The notes below the pieces were generated by a model. That model ran no database searches and was not told where the DNA came from. It saw only the letters and a list, made by a program, of their open reading frames with translations. DNA of 64,000 nucleotides from assembly GCF_002847445.1 (NCBI RefSeq), contig NZ_CP025430.1, positions 3,592,501 through 3,656,500 on the forward strand. Direction: 5' to 3'. Below are positions 63,878 through 64,000 of the stretch, piece after piece. Both the position numbers and the translations under genes were made by a program. How positions within the stretch are numbered: position 1 is the first letter of the stretch; each line of letters starts with the position of its first letter. The stretch is from Paracoccus zhejiangensis (lineage in GTDB: Bacteria; Pseudomonadota; Alphaproteobacteria; Rhodobacterales; Rhodobacteraceae).

Positions 63878-64000
63878 TCACACCCAGTCAGCAGGAATCT
63901 CGGGCGCGGCGGCGATAAGCTGCCGCGTATAGGGATGGGTCGGCGCGTCCATGACCTTGGCCGTCGGACCCTGCTCCACGATCCGGCCGTTCTGCATGAC
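63878..64000 (-). CDS. Peptide-type ABC transporter ATPase, C-terminal fragment
   Basis: Only the last 40 codons are in the window. The translated end [20 protein letters not shown] followed by [20 protein letters not shown] is typical of oligopeptide/dipeptide ABC ATPases (OppD/DppD/OppF type), where the HPYT segment begins the C-terminal zinc/dimer region. The gene continues beyond base 64000. Converges with qorB. Confidence 0.85.
   Translation of the reverse strand, partial: VMQNGRIVEQGPTAKVMDAPTHPYTRQLIAAAPEIPADWV

Overview
The window is a dense, GC-rich stretch of alphaproteobacterial chromosome. Gene content points to the Rhodobacteraceae, most like Paracoccus: pobA-pcaD, a three-gene Mo-hydroxylase with a dihaem cytochrome, an NDUFA9-like complex I accessory gene, a gltD-orf-gltB operon, a tungstate transporter and DUF1127/DUF1269 genes. 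This assignment is inferred from gene content alone. Most genes abut or overlap by 1-11 bp. There is one RNA gene (tRNA-Leu, anticodon CAG). No prophage, IS element or CRISPR array was seen.

Layout. 1-1809: end of pobA and pcaD (4-hydroxybenzoate to beta-ketoadipate). 1825-5612: an SH3 protein, then a periplasmic isoquinoline-oxidoreductase-like enzyme with its own dihaem cytochrome. 5872-9670: cobA-type methyltransferase and a 973-residue RTX protein. 9677-14192: DMT exporter, queG, a GST, mtgA, a DUF1269 protein and a lipoprotein. 14374-21112: glutamate synthase operon with a secreted protein gene inserted between gltD and gltB. 21264-23356: uppP, NDUFA9-like gene, tRNA-Leu. 23413-30200: a LacI regulator divergent from an ABC importer, a dehydrogenase and a pentulose kinase (ribitol-like catabolism). 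30280-34606: flavoprotein, small acetyltransferase, hemerythrin, pirin, DoxX and isochorismatase-family genes. 34614-38493: tungstate transporter tupBCA, a HTH-PBP regulator and trmO. 38503-50189: a 2-hydroxyacid island. 50629-62540: housekeeping (prmA, msrA, xerC, DUF484, transaldolase, priA), cell-wall enzymes, a lysine/alanine-rich protein and an MFS exporter. 62555-63868: the divergent ytfH/qorB pair. 63878-64000: the end of a peptide-type ABC ATPase gene.

The most interesting region is 38503-50189. It contains a LarA-family nickel-pincer racemase, all three cofactor genes (larB, larC, larE), a TAXI-TRAP transporter, an FAD-linked D-2-hydroxyacid dehydrogenase, a ThDP enzyme, a GST-like protein and a GntR/FadR-type regulator. 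Two matching operator-like palindromes lie in front of the transporter and in front of the ThDP operon (which faces the regulator gene). Together these suggest a co-regulated route: import of a 2-hydroxyacid, racemisation, oxidation to the 2-oxoacid and ThDP-dependent cleavage. This is analogous in logic to mandelate degradation but uses a nickel-pincer racemase. The substrate cannot be read from the sequence.

Start codons were adjusted by ribosome-binding site, signal peptide and family N-terminus where these conflicted with the longest reading frame.
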